Of a stretch of 64,000 bases of DNA, positions 16,431-24,549 are shown in pieces. Both the position numbers and the translations under genes were made by a program. The notes under the pieces were generated by a model. It was not told the origin of the DNA. It did no database searches and saw only the letters and a list, made by a program, of their open reading frames with translations. Numbering within the stretch: position 1 is the first letter of the stretch; the number at the start of each line of letters is the position of its first letter. This DNA comes from Actinophytocola oryzae. GTDB taxonomy: Bacteria; Actinomycetota; Actinomycetes; Mycobacteriales; Pseudonocardiaceae. Location of the stretch: NCBI RefSeq assembly GCF_004364325.1, contig NZ_SOCP01000013.1, positions 1 through 64,000 on the forward strand, given 5' to 3'.

Positions 16431-16466
16431 GAGCGGGCGGGCCCGGCGGCGCGGGCCCGCCCGCTC
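16431..16466. terminator. Bidirectional terminator between cebR and GH9
   Basis: A perfect 15-bp GC-rich stem (GAGCGGGCGGGCCCG with its complement) and a 6-nt loop separate the two convergent genes. Confidence 0.85.
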
Positions 16467-16470
16467 ACGG

Positions 16471-19050
16471 TCACGCGGCGCAGAGGTGGTCGTTCACCGT
16501 GAACCTGGTCGGCGGCGTGTGCTGCCCGGTCTTACCCGCGTTGAAGCCGAGCGTCACCGTCCCGCCGGGCGGCACCGGCTGCTGCCACGACTCGTTGTTC
16601 GCGCTCACCTGGCGGTCCTGCTGGGACCACGTCGCCGACCAGCCGCTGGTCAGCCGCTCGTCGCCGCCGAAGGCGAAGCGCAGTGCGAAGCCCTGCCACG
16701 GGGTGGTGCCGGTGTTGGTCAGCGTCACCTGGGCGGTCAGGCCCGTCGCCCACGTGCTGGCGTCGTAGGTGACCCGGCACGCGCCCGCCGCGTCGGACTG
16801 CTCCGCGGTCCAGTTCGACAGCCACGCGAACGCCGAGTTCCAGTTCACGGTCACCTCGTTGACCGAGTACGCCTCGATGTGGTCGACGAAGCAGCGCTGC
16901 GGCGCGCAGCCGGTCAGCAGCCGCGCCGCCACCGGGTCCTGCAGCCGGCTGTTCGGGCCGCCGGACATCGCGCCCGCGGGCGCGTTCGGCAGCGACGGGT
17001 CGAGCTGGTTGGCCCAGAACCGGTGGTGCACGTTCCGCACGGCCTGCTCGCCGTAGCCCGCCACGTAGGAGTAGTCGGCCGGGTTCCTGCCGAGCAGGTA
17101 GTCGAGCGCGGTGAACACGCCGTCGCGGTACTTCGGCGCCCTGGTCAGGTCGTAGGCCAGCGCCAGGACGACGCCGTTGTTCGCGACCAGGCCGTTGGAG
17201 CCCCACTCGTAGCGGCCGTCCTCGGTGCGGTAGGGCGCAGGGTGCCCGGCCGACGCCATGTTCGCGAGGTGCGTGTCCGCGGTCGACACCAGCGCGGCTC
17301 TGATGGCGCTCACCCCCGAGGCCGGCAGGCTCGTCGGCACGATCGCCAGCGTGATGTCACCCAGTGCGCCGGTCGCCGCCCAGTCGAAGCCGCGCGGGGT
17401 GAGGCTCTTGCCCGCGTAGAGCGGCGAGCCCGTCACGTCCGCGCGGTAGCGGCCGGTGGTCGCGAACAGCTCGGCCGCCGCCCAGTAGAACTCGTCGGAC
17501 ACCGTGGAGTCGCTGTAGGTGCCGCCGCCCTGGCCGTCGTTCGGGTCGGCGAGCACGTCCGGGTGTGCCTTCGCCGCCGCGTAGGCCTTCTCCGCCGCCG
17601 CGAGGGCACGGGACGCGAACGCCGGGTCGTAGGTCTTCCACAGCCGGGCGGCCTGTGCTGCCGCGGCGGCCAGGTTGAGCGTGGCCGCCGTGCTCGGCGC
17701 GGAGAGCCTGCGGGGCTGGGCGTCCTGGTCCGGCCGGGTCGGCAGGCCGGTCCACTGCTCGTCGTGGATCTTGTGGTGGGCCATGCCTGCGAGCGGTTTC
17801 CCGTCGGGCACCTGCATCCGCAGCAGGAACTCGACCTCCCAGCGGGCCTCGTCCAGCACGTCCGGCACGCCGTTGGACCGCTCGGGGATGTCGAGGGTGC
17901 CGTCGCCGAGCGCGGCGGCGTCACCGAGGCGCAGGGCGCGCTCGTACTCGTTCTGTAGCTGCCAAGCCGAGATCCCGCCGTTCACCACGTACTTGCCGTG
18001 GTCTCCCGCGTCGTACCAGCCGCCACGCACGTCGAGCGTGTAGCCGCAGGCGAGGTCCGCCCGGCACGGCACCGCGTTGTCACCCCGGTTGGGTGCGACG
18101 TTCACGTGCCCGGCGGGCCGCGCGTGGGCGGCGCCGACGTACTGCGCCTCGATCGGCGTGCCGCTGCGCTGGTGGTAGAAGAACGCGAGCGAGTCGTACC
18201 GCAGGCCGGTGAGCGCGGTCGTCGAGATGTCGAACGGGAAGCTCGTGTCGTCCCCGACCGTGAGCGTGTAACCGCTCCCCTGCCTGGTGTAGGAGGAGAA
18301 GTCGGCGATGTGCACGTTCTCCCCCGAGCCCGCGTCGAGACCCTTCGGCACGGTCCGGCCGCGTGCCACGGCGGTGCCCGCCGCGTTCTTCAGCGTCCAG
18401 ACGAGCGGCGTGGTCGACTCGGTGGCCACGGTCGCGCGCTTGGGCAGGTTCGGCAGGTAGCCGACCTGGTTGACCCGGACGGGTGGCGCCGGTTCGAGGC
18501 CCGGTGGCGGCAGCACGCCGCCGACCAGCGAGACGTTGTCCACGCACACCGTGTTGTCGAAGGTCTGGCCGCCGAGCCAGAACGTCAGCTGGCCGTTGCC
18601 TGCGGCCGGGAAGTCCAGTGACGACTGGAAGGTGAACGTGAACGTCTGGGCCGTCGGCGTCAGGTTCGCGTCGAGCTTCGCGATCTGCCGGTAGGGCGCC
18701 ACGGCCTCACCGGCCACCGCGCTCACCTGTTGCAGCGTCGCGGCCCGCGCGTCGAACCGCAGCGTGTAGGACTGGCCCGCCTCGTAGGGCACACCGTTCT
18801 GGCCGACCAGCGCGTCGTAGCCGTTCACCGCGCCGCCGGTGACGTCGACGCACCACTCGCCGCCGCTCACCCGCCCGGCCGTGCCGGGACCCGTCCACCA
18901 CGGGTCGGCCGCGCCGGAGTCGAAGGCGCCGTTGACGACTCGTTCGTAGTCAACGGCTTCCAGGGCTTCGGCGGATGCCGCGAGTGGCGCGCCGAGCGCC
19001 AGCAGGACAGCAGCGGCCGTCATCGCCCGCCACCAGTTCTTGATCACCAC
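16471..19050 (-). CDS. Secreted modular GH9 cellulase (CBM4-Ig-GH9-CBM2)
   Basis: An 859-residue enzyme of the Cel9B/CelD layout. It has a signal peptide (1-28), a CBM4-like module (about 34-178), an Ig-like domain (PPVRVNQVGYLPN, about 190-280) and a GH9 (alpha/alpha)6 barrel. Catalytic-pair aspartates are Asp347 and Asp350 (GGWYDAGDHGKY), and the proton-donor Glu is in YSVNEVTVNWN. A C-terminal CBM2 covers about the last 100 residues. It is expected to be an endo- or processive cellulase. GTG 19050 with GGGAG eight bases upstream is preferred over longer frames that cross the promoter. A perfect CebR box lies 35 bases upstream. Confidence 0.94.
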   Translation of the reverse strand: MVIKNWWRAMTAAAVLLALGAPLAASAEALEAVDYERVVNGAFDSGAADPWWTGPGTAGRVSGGEWCVDVTGGAVNGYDALVGQNGVPYEAGQSYTLRFDARAATLQQVSAVAGEAVAPYRQIAKLDANLTPTAQTFTFTFQSSLDFPAAGNGQLTFWLGGQTFDNTVCVDNVSLVGGVLPPPGLEPAPPVRVNQVGYLPNLPKRATVATESTTPLVWTLKNAAGTAVARGRTVPKGLDAGSGENVHIADFSSYTRQGSGYTLTVGDDTSFPFDISTTALTGLRYDSLAFFYHQRSGTPIEAQYVGAAHARPAGHVNVAPNRGDNAVPCRADLACGYTLDVRGGWYDAGDHGKYVVNGGISAWQLQNEYERALRLGDAAALGDGTLDIPERSNGVPDVLDEARWEVEFLLRMQVPDGKPLAGMAHHKIHDEQWTGLPTRPDQDAQPRRLSAPSTAATLNLAAAAAQAARLWKTYDPAFASRALAAAEKAYAAAKAHPDVLADPNDGQGGGTYSDSTVSDEFYWAAAELFATTGRYRADVTGSPLYAGKSLTPRGFDWAATGALGDITLAIVPTSLPASGVSAIRAALVSTADTHLANMASAGHPAPYRTEDGRYEWGSNGLVANNGVVLALAYDLTRAPKYRDGVFTALDYLLGRNPADYSYVAGYGEQAVRNVHHRFWANQLDPSLPNAPAGAMSGGPNSRLQDPVAARLLTGCAPQRCFVDHIEAYSVNEVTVNWNSAFAWLSNWTAEQSDAAGACRVTYDASTWATGLTAQVTLTNTGTTPWQGFALRFAFGGDERLTSGWSATWSQQDRQVSANNESWQQPVPPGGTVTLGFNAGKTGQHTPPTRFTVNDHLCAA

Positions 19051-19084
19051 GACGTGATCTCCCGTCTGCCTGGGACCGACCGAT

Positions 19085-19098
19085 TGGGAGCGCTCCCA
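19085..19098. promoter_or_regulatory. CebR operator upstream of GH9 (CBM4-type) gene
   Basis: A perfect TGGGAGCGCTCCCA palindrome lies in the minus-strand promoter of the divergent GH9/LPMO pair. Confidence 0.93.
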
Positions 19099-19256
19099 CA
19101 ATCTGACCACACCCGCCCCGGCTGGGCAGACCACGGCGCGGGCGGTCGAAACCACCGGCGCCGTCGACCGAACGGCCCAGCCCGTTGGGCGCAACGTTGT
19201 GCGGCCCGTGACGGGATGTTTCCCGTCCGCAACCGCGCACGCTACCGTACCAGTAC

Positions 19257-19270
19257 TGGGAGCGCTCCCA
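19257..19270. promoter_or_regulatory. CebR operator upstream of LPMO-CBM2 gene
   Basis: A perfect TGGGAGCGCTCCCA palindrome whose symmetry extends four bases on each side (GTAC at both flanks). It lies 25 bases before the LPMO start codon. Confidence 0.93.
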
Positions 19271-19294
19271 GTACGCGTGAGGAAAGAAGGACCG

Positions 19295-20341
19295 ATGACA
19301 CGAAGATGGGCAACAACGGTGTTGGCCGCCGTCGGGATGTTGATGGCCGGCCTGATAACGGCGACGGTGACCGCGGCGCCCGCGGCGGCACACGGCGCGC
19401 TGATGACACCGGGCAGCAGGACGTTCCTGTGCTGGCGCGACGGCCTGTCGCAGCAGGGCGACATCCAGCCGAAGAACTCGGCGTGCGCCGGCGCGGTGGC
19501 GCAGAGCGGGGCCAACTCGCTCTACAACTGGTTCTCCGTGCTCCGCTCGGACGGCGCGGGCCGCACGACCGGCTTCATCGCCGACGGCCAGCTCTGCTCG
19601 GGCGGCAACCCGAACTTCGCCGGCTTCGACCGGACCGGCAACTGGCCGCTCACCCACCTGACCTCGGGTGCGAGCATGAACTTCACCTACAACGCGTGGG
19701 CCGCCCACCCGGGCTGGTTCTACCTGTACGTCACCAAGGACGGCTGGGACCCGAGCCAGCCGCTGCGCTGGGACGAGATCGAGTCCCAGCCCTTCGCCTC
19801 GGCCGACCACCCGCCGCTCGCCGGCTCGGTCGGCAGCGTCGACGCCAAGTACTCGTGGACCGCGAACCTGCCGTCGGGCAAGTCCGGCAGGCACGTCATC
19901 TACTCGGTCTGGAAGCGCTCGGACTCCAACGAGACCTTCTACGGCTGCTCGGACGTCACGTTCGACGGCGGCAACGGTGAGGTCACCGGCGTCGGCGTGG
20001 TCGACAACCCGCCGGACCCGGGCGCCCCGGCGAACGGCGCGTGCAGCGCGAGCTGGGCGGTCACCGGCAGCTGGAACGGCGGCTACCAGGCGGAGGTGAC
20101 GGTCCGCAACCCGGGCACGACGACGCTGTCCGGCTGGCGTGTCGGCTGGTCGATCCCGAGCGGCACGACCATCAACAGCGTCTGGAACGGCACGCTGACG
20201 ACCGACAGCCTGGGCACACAGGCGACGGTGAGCAGTGTGGGCTGGAACGGCTCGATAGCGCCGAACACGACCAGGTCCTTCGGGCTGACGGCGAACTCGT
20301 CGAGCAGTACCGCGCCGCCGCTGACCTGTTCGAGTCCGTAG
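19295..20341 (+). CDS. Secreted AA10 lytic polysaccharide monooxygenase with CBM2
   Basis: A 348-residue LPMO. The signal peptide is cleaved before His33 (AAAH-GALMTPGSRTFLCW), giving the N-terminal copper histidine; the second brace histidine is His138 (AAHPGWFYLYVTKDG). The catalytic domain runs to about residue 230, then a short linker (DNPPDPGAPANG) and a CBM2 (about 246-345) with the usual tryptophans and terminal cysteines. The sequence resembles cellulose-active AA10 enzymes such as CelS2. ATG 19295 has AAAGAAGG upstream. It is divergent from the GH9 gene and both are under perfect CebR boxes, so the two should be co-induced. Confidence 0.95.
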   Translation: MTRRWATTVLAAVGMLMAGLITATVTAAPAAAHGALMTPGSRTFLCWRDGLSQQGDIQPKNSACAGAVAQSGANSLYNWFSVLRSDGAGRTTGFIADGQLCSGGNPNFAGFDRTGNWPLTHLTSGASMNFTYNAWAAHPGWFYLYVTKDGWDPSQPLRWDEIESQPFASADHPPLAGSVGSVDAKYSWTANLPSGKSGRHVIYSVWKRSDSNETFYGCSDVTFDGGNGEVTGVGVVDNPPDPGAPANGACSASWAVTGSWNGGYQAEVTVRNPGTTTLSGWRVGWSIPSGTTINSVWNGTLTTDSLGTQATVSSVGWNGSIAPNTTRSFGLTANSSSSTAPPLTCSSP

Positions 20342-20347
20342 TGCGCC

Positions 20348-20379
20348 GACACCACTGGATCGGCGGCTTCAGTGGTGTC
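20348..20379. terminator. Bidirectional terminator hairpin
   Basis: A perfect 10-bp stem GACACCACTG/CAGTGGTGTC lies between LPMO and lipoprotein genes and overlaps the lipoprotein stop codon. Confidence 0.7.
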
Positions 20380-20917
20380 AACCGTGCGCGTGCTCGGAGT
20401 TCGCGAACACGCAGTCCTGTTCGTCGGCGGGGATCCGGTGGGCCGTGGGGTCCGTGTAGTCGCACAGGAACCAGTACAGCCCGAGCCTGCTCACCCCGAG
20501 CGCGCCTGCCGAGACCCCGAACCCGTTGCCGAAGGCGAACGACGGCCCGTCCGCCACCTCGCCGTCGGTCATCGCGTCGTGCCACGATTCCTGAAATTTT
20601 CGCTGCGCATCGCCTTCGAACAACACCAGCCCCACACGCGGGAATTCCGCGGACACCGAACAGGTCGCCCATTCCGCGACGTAGGGCTCGAAGCGCGCGG
20701 CGTTGTCCGGGCCGAGGAACTCGACCAGCGCCTCCGACGTCTGCGGGATCACCTCGTCGCAACCCCCTGCGGAGTCCCGCATCCAGTCGACGAGCTCGTC
20801 CATTGTGGTCAGCCGCTGGCCGAGGGCCGCGGCGCCCCTGGTGGCGCCCTGCTGCACGCCGGAGCAGCCCGTGAGCACACAGAACGCGGCCAGGAATATG
20901 AGGGCGACGCGCTTCAT
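20378..20917 (-). CDS. Hypothetical secreted lipoprotein
   Basis: A 179-residue protein with a type II signal peptide and lipobox LTGC (Cys18). The rest is soluble, with several cysteines (GCDEV, ATCSVS, FLCDYTD, QDCVFA) and no family I recognise. It is convergent with the LPMO gene and divergent from the GH9-CBM3c gene. It has no CebR box close to its own start; the box at 21016 is about 100 bases upstream in the shared region and might affect it. A role in cell-wall polysaccharide use is not supported by the sequence. Confidence 0.75.
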   Translation of the reverse strand: MKRVALIFLAAFCVLTGCSGVQQGATRGAAALGQRLTTMDELVDWMRDSAGGCDEVIPQTSEALVEFLGPDNAARFEPYVAEWATCSVSAEFPRVGLVLFEGDAQRKFQESWHDAMTDGEVADGPSFAFGNGFGVSAGALGVSRLGLYWFLCDYTDPTAHRIPADEQDCVFANSEHAHG

Positions 20918-21015
20918 GGCTTTACTGCTCTACTCCGAAATCGACACCGGCACAACCGTCCTCGTACGGATGGCGCAGCCCCCTTCCCAAATCCAACATC
21001 GAACCCCTACACTTC

Positions 21016-21029
21016 TGGGAGCGCTCCCA
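21016..21029. promoter_or_regulatory. CebR operator upstream of GH9-CBM3c gene
   Basis: A perfect TGGGAGCGCTCCCA lies 50 bases before the GTG start at 21079. Confidence 0.93.
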
Positions 21030-21078
21030 GGGCGCCCCGCTCGGCGGATCGACCGGAAGCCCTCGACGAGGAGGACCC

Positions 21079-23025
21079 GTGCGCAACCGGCTCTCACTGC
21101 TCACGGTGCCGGCCATGGCCTGCGCCGTGCTCGTGGCACCCTCGGGTGTCACGACGGCTGCCGCGGCGCCCGCCTTCAACTACGGCGAGGCCCTGCAGAA
21201 GTCGATCTGGTTCTACGACGCCCAGCGTTCGGGCGCCCTCGGCTCCGGCAACCGCGTCGCCTGGCGCGGCGACTCGGCGCTGAACGACGGCCGCGACGTC
21301 GGACTCGACCTGACCGGCGGGTTCTACGACGCGGGTGACCACGTCAAGTTCGGGCTTCCCTTCACCGCCAGCATGACCATGCTCGCGTGGGGCGCCATCG
21401 AGGAGCAGGCGGCCTACCAGCGTGCGGGCCAGCTCGCGGCGCTGAAGTCGAACCTGCGCTGGGGCATGGACTGGCTCATCAGGGCACACCCGCAGGCGCA
21501 GGTCCTCTACGGGCAGGTGGGCAACGGCAACGCCGACCACCAGTGGTGGGGGCCTGCCGAGGTCATGCCGATGGCCCGCCCCGCCTACAAGATCGACGCG
21601 AACTGCCCCGGCTCGGACCTCGCGGGCGAGTCCGCCGCCGCGATGGCCGCCGCGTCCATGGTGTTCACCGACGACGCGAGCTACCGCAACACCCTGCTGA
21701 CGCACGCGAAGCAGCTCTACACCTTCGCCGACCAGCGGCGCGGCAGGTACAGCGACTGCATCACCGACGCGCAGAACTTCTACCGCAGCTGGAGCGGCTA
21801 CCAGGACGAGCTGGTGTGGGGCGCGATCTGGCTCTACCGCGCCACGGGCGACGCGACCTACCTCGCGAAGGCCGAGGCGGAGTACGACGCGCTCGCCAAC
21901 GAGCAGCAGACCACCACGAAGTCCTACCGCTGGACCATCGCGTGGGACGACAAGTCCTACGGCGACTACGTGCTGCTGGCCGAGCTGACCGGCAAGCAGA
22001 AGTACTTCACCGACGCCAACCGCTGGCTGGACTTCTGGACGGTCGGCGTCAACGGCCAGCGGGTCACCTACTCCCCCGGCGGTCTCGCCTTCCTCGACAC
22101 GTGGGGCTCACTGCGTTACGCCGCCAACACCGCGTTCGTGGCGCTGGTGCACAGCGAGAACGTCACCGACCCGACGCTCAGGGCCCGCTACCACGACTTC
22201 GGCGTCCGCCAGATCAACTACACGCTGGGCCAGAACCCGCGCAACGCGAGCTTCATGGTGGGCTTCGGGCAGAACCCGCCACGCAACCCCCACCACCGCA
22301 CGGCACACGGCAGCTGGACCGACAACATCACCCAGCCCGCGCAGAGCCGCCACATCCTCTACGGCGCGCTCGTCGGCGGCCCGAACTCGAGCGACGCCTA
22401 CACCGACAGCCGCCAGGACTACGTGGCAGGCGAAGTCGCGCTCGACTACAACGCCGCCTACACCGGGGCGCTCGCGAAGCTGTACGACGAGTACGGCGGC
22501 ACCCCCCTGGCCGACTTCCCGCCCGCCGAGACCCCGGACGGGGCCGAGCTGTACGTCCAGGGCGCGGCAACGCAGCAGAGCACGACCTTCACCGAGGTGA
22601 AGCTGTACGTCGCCAACCAGTCCGCGTGGCCCGCGCGGGCCCTGGTCGGCGGCAAGGTCCGCTACTTCTTCACCCTCGACGGCACGACGACACCGGACCA
22701 GCTCACGGTCACCACGAACTACAACCAGTGCGGCGCGGCGTCGGCCCCGATCCAGTGGAGCGGCAACGTCTACTACGTCGAGGTGCCCTGCCCCGACTCG
22801 ATCGCACCGGCCGGGCAGAGCCAGTACCGCAGGGAGATCCAGGTCCGCGTGACGAGCCGAGGCACGTGGGACCCCACCAACGACTGGTCGTACAGCGGGC
22901 TGCCCTCGGGCAGCGGCGCACAACCGGCCAACACGAGCCGCATCGTCCTGACCAACGCGGCCGGCGCAGTCCTCTGGGGCAGCGCGCCGCCTCGGTCAGT
23001 GTCCGGGAGTCCCTCCGGACGCTGA
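21079..23025 (+). CDS. Secreted processive endoglucanase GH9-CBM3c
   Basis: A 648-residue enzyme of the Cel9A/E4 type. A signal peptide (1-30) is followed directly by the GH9 barrel (about 32-475), with catalytic-pair Asp84/Asp87 (GFYDAGDHVKF) and proton-donor Glu452 (VAGEVALDYN). A C-terminal CBM3c (about 480-635, from ELYVQGAATQQSTTFTEVKLY) feeds a cellulose chain into the active site. Related enzymes usually continue into an Fn3 domain and a CBM2; this one stops 10-15 residues after CBM3c. The GTG start has GAGGAGG upstream, and a perfect CebR box controls it. Confidence 0.95.
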   Translation: MRNRLSLLTVPAMACAVLVAPSGVTTAAAAPAFNYGEALQKSIWFYDAQRSGALGSGNRVAWRGDSALNDGRDVGLDLTGGFYDAGDHVKFGLPFTASMTMLAWGAIEEQAAYQRAGQLAALKSNLRWGMDWLIRAHPQAQVLYGQVGNGNADHQWWGPAEVMPMARPAYKIDANCPGSDLAGESAAAMAAASMVFTDDASYRNTLLTHAKQLYTFADQRRGRYSDCITDAQNFYRSWSGYQDELVWGAIWLYRATGDATYLAKAEAEYDALANEQQTTTKSYRWTIAWDDKSYGDYVLLAELTGKQKYFTDANRWLDFWTVGVNGQRVTYSPGGLAFLDTWGSLRYAANTAFVALVHSENVTDPTLRARYHDFGVRQINYTLGQNPRNASFMVGFGQNPPRNPHHRTAHGSWTDNITQPAQSRHILYGALVGGPNSSDAYTDSRQDYVAGEVALDYNAAYTGALAKLYDEYGGTPLADFPPAETPDGAELYVQGAATQQSTTFTEVKLYVANQSAWPARALVGGKVRYFFTLDGTTTPDQLTVTTNYNQCGAASAPIQWSGNVYYVEVPCPDSIAPAGQSQYRREIQVRVTSRGTWDPTNDWSYSGLPSGSGAQPANTSRIVLTNAAGAVLWGSAPPRSVSGSPSGR

Positions 23026-23029
23026 CACA

Positions 23030-23067
23030 GGGCGGGTCGCCGGCCCGTGGCAACCGGCGACCCGCCC
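23030..23067 (+). terminator. Terminator of GH9-CBM3c gene
   Basis: A perfect 14-bp stem (GGGCGGGTCGCCGG with its complement) and a 10-nt loop lie five bases after the stop. Confidence 0.85.
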
Positions 23068-23153
23068 ACACTCTCGCCAAGCGATCGGGAGAGCGTTCAC
23101 ATCCCCCGCGTCGGAGATTGTGATCGTGCACATCGGCGTGTGCGACCACACGG

Positions 23154-23189
23154 CCCCGGTCCCGCCAGCCGCCGCTGGCGGGACCGGGG
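23154..23189 (-). terminator. Terminator of secreted-protein gene
   Basis: A perfect 16-bp stem (CCCCGGTCCCGCCAGC with its complement) and a 4-nt loop lie just downstream of the minus-strand stop at 23198. Confidence 0.85.
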
Positions 23190-23197
23190 ATCCCGTC

Positions 23198-24439
23198 TCA
23201 CGCAGGCAGGCTCGAGAGGGGCACGGCGAACACCGTGCGTCCGCAGGCCTGGCCCGCGCCCGCGCAGTCGCCGTTGGACCACTCGGACTGCGACCAGACC
23301 AGGCCGGTGGACCAGTCGTAGGTGAGTGCCTCCGGGTGCACGGCCCAGCACGCCCTGGTCGGGGTGGTGCCGCAGGTGGCGGAGACGCTGGCGGCCGTGG
23401 TCTGGGTCCACAGCTGGCCCGGCTGCGTCGCCGAGCTGTGCGCCACGTACCACTTCCCGTCGTGCGCCAACACACCCTGCATGTTCCCGACCGAGCCGCG
23501 GTAGGCCTCGGTGGCGGCCACGGTGCCCGAGGAGCCGGCGGCGAGGAGGAAGTCGGCGCCCATGCCGTACCGGTAGAGCCGGCCGCGCAGGGTCTGGTCG
23601 GCGAAGTACTCGGTGGTGACCAGGCTGGCGGGCGACGTGCTGCGGTCGAGCGAGAGGGACGAGAAGCACGGCGTGCCGGTGTCGGTCGCCATGTCGCAGG
23701 TGCCCGCGGCGTAGCTGTAGTAGCCGATCTGCATCATGGCGTACTCGTAGCCGTAGGCCGCGTACCCGCTGCTCGTCCTGCCGATGGCGCTCGCGCTGTC
23801 GGTCATCCGCAGGATGTGGGTGGTGCTGAACACGCGGATGGCGGTGGAGGTGTTGCCGACCGCGGTGACGTAGATCTTGTCGCCGTACCAGGCCATGCCA
23901 CCCATGTGGGCCTTGGCCGCGGTGAAGGTGGTGCCGGTCGAGTTGGGCACGGCGAGGTAGACCATGCGGAAGGCAGGCGCGGCCGGGTCGTCGTAGTTGA
24001 TGAAGTGGATCCGCGCGTCGTTGGCCCGACCGAGCTCGTCGGTGCCGTGCCAGCCGGACAGGATGATCCTGTCCGCGCCCCACAGGCCGTCGTCGTCGGC
24101 GTCCCCGGAGGTGGTGATGCCCTGCGGGACCCACGCCGTGCTCCCGGCGCGGTCGGCGTCCCAGCACAGCGCGGCGGTCGCCGTCGGCACCCTGGGCAGC
24201 GCGGCCTTCTCGTTGCTGGTGCAGCCGGTCATCGCGTGGTCGGCGTCGTGCGCGACGGTGTTGGCGCTGACGTTGGTCATCACGCCGTCGAGAGCGGCGA
24301 GCGCCGCGGCGGGTGTGGCGTGCCAGACCAGGCCCTGCTTCGTGGTCGTGGTCAACGGGTCGTCGTAGGCCGCGGTGGCGACGGTGGGTGCCACGAGCAA
24401 GGCACCCACCACGGGCAGGACAACCGCGAACACCCGCAT
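23198..24439 (-). CDS. Secreted protein of unknown function, probably all-beta
   Basis: A 413-residue protein with a clear signal peptide (MRVFAVVLPVVGALLVAPTVATA, about 1-24). The mature part has many Gly/Asp/aromatic segments (GDADDDGLWGADRIILSGW, GDKIYVTAVGNT, HDGKWYVAHSS, WSQSEWSNGDC) spaced like beta-propeller blades, and paired cysteines. I recognise no catalytic motif or named family. ATG 24439 has GGAGG four bases away; a GTG at 24451 is the alternative. It is divergent from terC across an unusually AT-rich promoter with a dyad at 24481-24499. A metal link is only guessed from that context. Confidence 0.75.
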   Translation of the reverse strand: MRVFAVVLPVVGALLVAPTVATAAYDDPLTTTTKQGLVWHATPAAALAALDGVMTNVSANTVAHDADHAMTGCTSNEKAALPRVPTATAALCWDADRAGSTAWVPQGITTSGDADDDGLWGADRIILSGWHGTDELGRANDARIHFINYDDPAAPAFRMVYLAVPNSTGTTFTAAKAHMGGMAWYGDKIYVTAVGNTSTAIRVFSTTHILRMTDSASAIGRTSSGYAAYGYEYAMMQIGYYSYAAGTCDMATDTGTPCFSSLSLDRSTSPASLVTTEYFADQTLRGRLYRYGMGADFLLAAGSSGTVAATEAYRGSVGNMQGVLAHDGKWYVAHSSATQPGQLWTQTTAASVSATCGTTPTRACWAVHPEALTYDWSTGLVWSQSEWSNGDCAGAGQACGRTVFAVPLSSLPA

Positions 24440-24480
24440 GACGACCTCCACCGTGAAGAAATGACATAATGATTCATCTG

Positions 24481-24499
24481 TGAGAAATGATCTTTCTCA
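24481..24499. promoter_or_regulatory. AT-rich dyad in secreted protein/terC divergent promoter
   Basis: TGAGAAA and TTTCTCA arms flank TGATC. A second AT-rich ATGACATAATGATTCAT stretch lies at 24461-24477. Both stand out from the GC-rich background and contain AATGAT, recalling Fur/Zur-family boxes, though the match to a Zur consensus is imperfect. Confidence 0.45.
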
Positions 24500-24549
24500 A
24501 CGCATGCTCAGTCAACAGGTTCGGTGCGGGTTCGTGGCAGAGTGTGGGC

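Noticed and set aside
19051..19515. Upstream extension of the GH9 frame through the divergent promoter
   Set aside because: It would cover two CebR boxes and the start of the LPMO gene. The signal peptide begins at 19050.
24487..24549. ATG 24487 as the terC start
   Set aside because: It lies inside the promoter dyad and adds 21 residues not typical of TerC. GTG 24550 gives the usual N-terminus.
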